From positions 3,569 to 67,568 of the forward strand of contig CAKQRD010000012.1 in NCBI GenBank assembly GCA_934271275.1: a stretch of DNA of 64,000 nt, written 5' to 3'. Shown here one piece after another: positions 58,619 through 64,000 of this stretch (positions are counted from its first letter, which is position 1; each line of letters opens with the position of its first letter). The notes under the pieces were generated by a model. The model saw nothing but the letters and a program-made list of their open reading frames with translations, had not been told where the DNA came from and searched no databases. This DNA is from an uncultured Clostridia bacterium (GTDB lineage: Bacteria; Bacillota; Clostridia; Christensenellales; Borkfalkiaceae). The position numbers and the translations under genes are program-made.

Positions 58619-59941
58619 ATGGGCAGAGTTAAGCACGCGGTAAGACTTTTTCTGCTCGTCGCGGTTTTGGTCGCGGCGGCTTTGTTTGCGCTTGCCGTAA
58701 AGCCCGTCGGAAATTACGCTCTTTATACCGTGGCTACTGCGGCAGAGGCGGAGGACGACGCCGTGACCGTCGAATGTAAAAACGGCGCGACCGCTTTTGT
58801 ATCACGAGAGAACGGCGCGCTCGTTTTCGACGTCGTTCAAAGCGGCAAAAACTTCGACGATATTTGCGTGACCATTGCTTTTCCCGCGGCTTCTTACGAC
58901 ACGAAGACTCTTGCGGAAAAGCTCGGCGTGACCGATTTCGATAACGCGAGCAATCAAGGCGACGAAAACGGCGAAAACGGCGAAAACGGGGAAAGCGGGG
59001 AAAGCGGGGAAAGCGGGAAAGAAATTTCCCCGAACAACGCGACGAAGGAAGAAAAGCTTTTATCCGCATTTAAGAGCGGCGCGTGGCTTGCACGGGTAAA
59101 TTTTTCGTTCAGGGCGGCTCGTGCGGAATCTGTAAGCGGCGCGCGCTACACTCTTTCTTTCGGCGGCGGCGCGGCGCAGGAACGCGAAATTTCCGCTCCC
59201 GAAGTCGAAAAAATCGCGTCTACGGACAAATTCAAGCTGTCTGCGGGCGAAACTACGAAAATTAAAATAATATTCGGTGCGAAAGAATGCGGCGCGATGC
59301 GCAGCGGAAGATATATTCTTGCCGCGGATTTGCAAATAACGGGGCTTTACGACAATCCGCTTTCGGTATGGGAGAAAATCGGCGTTGCGTTCGAGGTTGC
59401 GGGGGAGACTTTTTCTCGGCTCGGATTAGTCGGGCTTATCCGCGAAGGCTCGTTTTTAGCGGTTTACGGATATTTTTGTGCGTTTATCGGCGCGGCGTTT
59501 TTGTGGAAGGATTTAAGAAATTCGTTTGCGCTTGCCGCGGCGGTTGTCGCGAAAAAATACGTTAAGGAATACGCGGCGCGAATGTTTTTGCGCGGGGAAA
59601 TCGTTTCGGACGGAGAGCTTTCCACGAGCGGAAAGCGTCTGCTCGCTTCGGTCTTTCTGGGAATAGTGTTTTACGCGTTGTGGCTCGCGTTTGCGCCGTT
59701 CAGAATCATAACCCTTGCGGCGGCGGACGGATATTACGCGGTCACGGGCGATATTTACGAAAAAAGGTGGTCGCTCGGCGGCAACGTTTTGTTGAGCTTC
59801 GGCATCGCGTTGGTGTTTTTCGGTGCGGGCATTATGGCGGGCGGCTCGGTAGCCGTCGGACTACTCGTGGGGCTTGCGGGCGCGGGCGCGCTCGTTTTCG
59901 GAAATCTTTTATGCAAAAACGCGGCGTTTACCGCCGAATAG
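58619..59941 (+). CDS. Membrane protein with Asn-Gly-Glu/Ser-Gly-Glu repeats, unknown function
   Basis: A 440-residue protein I do not recognise. A signal or anchor helix (about 9-30) precedes an extracytoplasmic part that contains GDENGENGENGESGESGESG (about 117-136), coded by tandem 9-base repeats. Membrane helices follow near 283-300 and 342-365, and two more from about 390 to the end. ATG 58619 has AAGGACGG upstream. mnmA starts 31 bp downstream and may be cotranscribed. No motif suggests an activity. Confidence 0.6.
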   Translation: MGRVKHAVRLFLLVAVLVAAALFALAVKPVGNYALYTVATAAEAEDDAVTVECKNGATAFVSRENGALVFDVVQSGKNFDDICVTIAFPAASYDTKTLAEKLGVTDFDNASNQGDENGENGENGESGESGESGKEISPNNATKEEKLLSAFKSGAWLARVNFSFRAARAESVSGARYTLSFGGGAAQEREISAPEVEKIASTDKFKLSAGETTKIKIIFGAKECGAMRSGRYILAADLQITGLYDNPLSVWEKIGVAFEVAGETFSRLGLVGLIREGSFLAVYGYFCAFIGAAFLWKDLRNSFALAAAVVAKKYVKEYAARMFLRGEIVSDGELSTSGKRLLASVFLGIVFYALWLAFAPFRIITLAAADGYYAVTGDIYEKRWSLGGNVLLSFGIALVFFGAGIMAGGSVAVGLLVGLAGAGALVFGNLLCKNAAFTAE

Positions 59942-59972
59942 TCGCTTTGTAATCGCGGCGGAGGATAAAATT

Positions 59973-61052
59973 ATGGCAAAAACCGTAGTCGTCGGAATGA
60001 GCGGAGGAGTAGACAGCTCGGTCGCCGCCCTTCTTCTTAAAGAGCAGGGGTACGACGTAATCGGGCTTTATATGAGCAACTGGAAAGAAACGGACGAGAG
60101 CGGCGCGTGTACGGGCGAGCAGGATTTCGCCGACGTGCGCAGAGTCGCCAACGCTATCGGTATTCCGTATTATACCGTAGATTTGTCCAAAGAATATATG
60201 GAGAGAGTTTTTTCGTATTTTCTTAAAGAATACGAAGAGGGCAGAACTCCTAATCCGGACGTGCTTTGTAACCGAGAGATAAAATTTAAGGATTTTAAGG
60301 AACGGGCGAAGGAGCTGGGCGCGGATTATATCGCGACGGGACATTATTGCGATATTCTGCACGAAAACGGCGTGCATTATTTGCTTAAAGCGAAAGACCA
60401 AAGCAAAGATCAGACGTATTTTCTCAATCAGCTTTCGCAGGAACAGCTCGACGGGGTTATGTTTCCTTTGGGGAAGCTCGATAAATCGGAGGTGCGCGCC
60501 ATTGCCGAAAAGCACGGGCTTGCTACCGCGGCGAAAAAGGATTCCACGGGAATCTGCTTTATCGGCGAACGGAATTTCAGAAATTTTCTTAAACAATACA
60601 TTCCCGCCCGCCCGGGGAAGATTATGACCTACGACGGCAAGGTTCTCGGCGAGCATATCGGGCTTATGTATTACACGATAGGTCAACGCCGCGGACTGAA
60701 TATCGGCGGGCAGAAGGGCGACGACGGTTCGCGCTGGTTCGTTATAGAAAAGGATTTGAAAAACAATATTCTGTACGTCGCGCACGGGGCGGAGGACAGG
60801 CTTTACAGCAAAGGACTTATTATGAAGGCTTGCAACTGGATTCCATTCCCGCCCGAAGAAAAGGTTTTCGAGTGTACGGGCAAGTTCCGCTATCGTCAGC
60901 CCGAGCAAAAATGCACCGTATATATATATAATCAATATATAGAGGTCAGGTTTGCCGAAAAACAGCGCGCCATAACCGAAGGTCAGTTCGCCGTGTTCTA
61001 TTCCGGCGAAAAGTGCATCGGCGGCGGCGTTATCGAAAAAGCGATATTCTGA
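59973..61052 (+). CDS. mnmA: tRNA-specific 2-thiouridylase
   Basis: Adds sulfur to U34 of Lys, Glu and Gln tRNAs. The 359-residue protein has the PP-loop VVGMSGGVDSSVAA (about 5-18), the catalytic NPDVLCNREIKF and the second cysteine in STGICFIGERNF, so the Cys pair is present. A frame opens at 59874, but ATG 59973 after GGAGGA is the conserved start. The protein ends in the usual beta-barrel. Confidence 0.95.
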   Translation: MAKTVVVGMSGGVDSSVAALLLKEQGYDVIGLYMSNWKETDESGACTGEQDFADVRRVANAIGIPYYTVDLSKEYMERVFSYFLKEYEEGRTPNPDVLCNREIKFKDFKERAKELGADYIATGHYCDILHENGVHYLLKAKDQSKDQTYFLNQLSQEQLDGVMFPLGKLDKSEVRAIAEKHGLATAAKKDSTGICFIGERNFRNFLKQYIPARPGKIMTYDGKVLGEHIGLMYYTIGQRRGLNIGGQKGDDGSRWFVIEKDLKNNILYVAHGAEDRLYSKGLIMKACNWIPFPPEEKVFECTGKFRYRQPEQKCTVYIYNQYIEVRFAEKQRAITEGQFAVFYSGEKCIGGGVIEKAIF

Positions 61053-61207
61053 TTTGCTTTGGGTAGAATGGCGAAGCGAAATGCGCGAACCCGAATAAGC
61101 CGAAAGCCCCGCAAAAAGGCGAAAAGCCGCCCGAAACGATAAAAAACGGGCGGTTTTAAAATTCCCGCAAAAAAATCGAAAAGTTTTAAAAAATATCGTA
61201 AAAACGC

Positions 61208-61236
61208 TTGACTATTGTTTTCGATTAGTATATAAT
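61208..61236 (+). promoter_or_regulatory. rRNA promoter P1
   Basis: TTGACT (61208-61213), 17-base spacer, TATAAT (61231-61236), with A-tracts upstream. Confidence 0.85.
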
Positions 61237-61418
61237 CAATAACGCTTTCGGAAAAAAGCAGGTGACAACCTCTCGAATCGTAAGTAATTTACTAACGATT
61301 AGCGGGATTACTGAAAACAAAATGTGGTGGGTGGCGCAAGCAAATACACAACATTTTGTGTCGGCTCGGAAAGCTTCAAAAAAAGTTAAAAATTTTGAAG
61401 AATTTTCGTGAAAATCGC

Positions 61419-61447
61419 TTGACTAATAAAGCGATTTAATATATAAT
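61419..61447 (+). promoter_or_regulatory. rRNA promoter P2
   Basis: TTGACT (61419-61424), 17-base spacer, TATAAT (61442-61447). The P1-P2 interval holds the inverted repeat ACAAAATGT/ACATTTTGT. Confidence 0.85.
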
Positions 61448-61611
61448 CAGTATCACCTCGCGAAAATACGAGGCACTGCGAGCAAGACCGACGCGAAGCG
61501 ATTTGCGGAAAGGCGAACGCAAGCGGCTCGGGAACGGTTCGTAAAAGACCGCGACCGAGCGAAAAGTTTTTTGAAAAAATTAAAAAACTTTCAAAAATCC
61601 CTGAAAAACGC

Positions 61612-61640
61612 TTGACTTAATAAATTGCTTGTGGTATTAT
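61612..61640 (+). promoter_or_regulatory. rRNA promoter P3
   Basis: TTGACT (61612-61617), 17-base spacer, TATTAT (61635-61640); all three promoters share the preceding CGCTTGACT. About 230 bases of leader follow before 16S. Confidence 0.85.
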
Positions 61641-61869
61641 GTATAGGCTGTCGTCGAGAGACACAGTCAAGCGTCAACCGAAGTTGACGGGAGTTGGTTA
61701 AAAATTGAATAGAAGGAAATAAGACAAAATAATAGTTATTTTGAAAGTTTCTGTCAAAATCTTTGAAGTATGAAAATATGTACTTTAAAAACAGTCATTA
61801 AATGACAATACGCTAAACAAGCGAAATTCGTTAGAGCAGTTGAGCCGCAAGGCTCGGCTTTAAATCATT

Positions 61870-63387
<1,518 letters not shown>

Positions 63388-63601
63388 AGGGAGAATCGTG
63401 AAAAGGCATTATTCACAAGCCTTTCACTAATCCTAGTCGAGGCAGAGTACGAGTAAACGTAACTTTCGCCGAGCGCAATACGCGCAAGGGTTTCGGAAGC
63501 ATAAGCCGAAGAAATTCTTATTTCCTCTATTCGTTTTTAATAAAATAGTGCTCCGTAAAGTCGGGGCATTTATTTTCTGTCAGGCCGAGCCTGACCTTTT
63601 T

Positions 63602-63677
63602 GGGGGTATAGCTCAGCTGGGAGAGCACCTGCCTTGCAAGCAGGGGGTCAGCGGTTCGATCCCGCTTACCTCCACCA
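63602..63677 (+). tRNA. tRNA-Ala (TGC)
   Basis: GGGGGTATAGCTCAGCTGGG start, anticodon loop CTTGCAA (TGC), GGTTCGATC T-loop, encoded CCA. It lies in the 16S-23S spacer. Directly after it, TTACAG-TCG-CTGTAA and GTGGAGG can extend pairing with the tRNA 3' end CCTCCAC. Confidence 0.97.
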
Positions 63678-63748
63678 TTACAGTCGCTGTAAAGTGGAGG
63701 CTGTATAAAACGGACCGAACGTATAAGACCTGCGAGCCAATATAATAT

Positions 63749-63825
63749 GGGAACATAGCTCAGCTGGTTAGAGCACACGCCTGATAAGCGTGAGGTCGGT
63801 GGTTCGAGTCCACTTGTTCCCACCA
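63749..63825 (+). tRNA. tRNA-Ile (GAT)
   Basis: GGGAACATAGCTCAGCTGGT start, anticodon loop CTGATAA (GAT), GGTTCGAGTCC T-loop, encoded CCA. Second spacer tRNA of the rRNA operon. Confidence 0.97.
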
Positions 63826-63842
63826 GTGTCCGTAAGGACACG

Positions 63843-63905
63843 GGGAAAAGTGCCGAACTCACATAAGCTATCTTGTTGATAGTTCGAGTCCACTTGTTCC
63901 CACCA
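63843..63905 (+). pseudogene. Truncated tRNA-Ile-like copy
   Basis: GTTCGAGTCCACTTGTTCCC plus ACCA (63882-63905) is identical to the tRNA-Ile 3' end, exactly 80 bases downstream. A degenerate acceptor start GGGAAAA and about 35 unrelated bases precede it, so the unit is 63 bases against 77. It lacks D- and anticodon arms and cannot be a working tRNA. Confidence 0.7.
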
Positions 63906-64000
63906 TCTGTCGGAAGACAGAAACTTACGCCGAAGCGTAGGTGGATAAGGTAGATTGACAACTGCATAGAGCAAAGAGAGATATAGCAAAAATATATCAA

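Overview
The window is chromosomal DNA from a bacterium, most likely an uncultured anaerobic member of the Clostridia (Bacillota). The evidence is a Clostridia-like 16S rRNA gene, Gram-positive style gene order, a spore-protein homologue (YyaC), RicT, rubrerythrin, an 8-iron ferredoxin, DUF1540 and CFI-box proteins, and strong SD sequences with TTGACA-17-TATAAT promoters. A position inside Christensenellales is a guess only. Most of the window is ordinary origin-proximal housekeeping DNA. The accessory parts are short AT-rich islands and repeat-filled gaps.

Layout. 1-3.1 kb: cysE (cut by the window start), a DeoR-type regulator and serS. 3.1-9.2 kb (minus): a guanine riboswitch followed by xpt and a BMP-type ABC importer (lipoprotein, ATPase, two permeases), which looks like one purine salvage operon. 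9.3-18.8 kb: a LOG-family protein, dut, then a minus-strand run (rsmI, a trmN6-like methyltransferase, a ferredoxin, ricT, holB, tmk, a membrane protein, lysS, greA). 18.8-26.6 kb: repeat elements alternating with a nitroreductase, a small membrane protein, ogt, a CFI-box protein, an AraC regulator and yyaC. 26.9-33 kb: cvpA, four parS sites in an AT-rich gene desert, two related small ORFs, a transglutaminase-like protein and a small membrane protein. 33-40.5 kb: ftsH, parA, parB, nfeD, an SPFH protein, a DUF2156-GNAT fusion and rubrerythrin. 41-47.6 kb: a SLOG protein, rsmG, the probable oriC (DnaA boxes plus an AT-rich stretch), dnaN, rpmH, rnpA, yidD, yidC, jag and trxA. 47.8-57.8 kb: small accessory genes, coaE, polA, tRNA-Leu, a flippase-like membrane protein, rplI, DUF1540 and a CNNM/CorC protein. 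57.9-64 kb: tRNA-Arg, a membrane protein, mnmA, three tandem rRNA promoters, 16S rRNA, tRNA-Ala and tRNA-Ile.

How it fits together. The parA-parB genes, four parS-like sites, the DnaA-box cluster beside dnaN and the rRNA operon place the window around the chromosome origin. dnaA, recF and gyrB are absent from their usual places next to dnaN. All four parS sites carry the same one-base departure from the canonical palindrome. The most unusual structures are (i) this shared parS variant in a 2 kb gene desert, (ii) truncated copies of tRNA 3' ends lying 3' of three different tRNA genes, (iii) two modular repeat families, one with perfect 12-bp terminal inverted repeats, (iv) a tiny-protein family next to parS, and (v) lineage-specific additions to core proteins (a large insertion in YidC, an RGG-rich tail on Jag, a Cys/His module on the BMP lipoprotein). 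No CRISPR array, prophage, transposase or recognisable defence system was seen.
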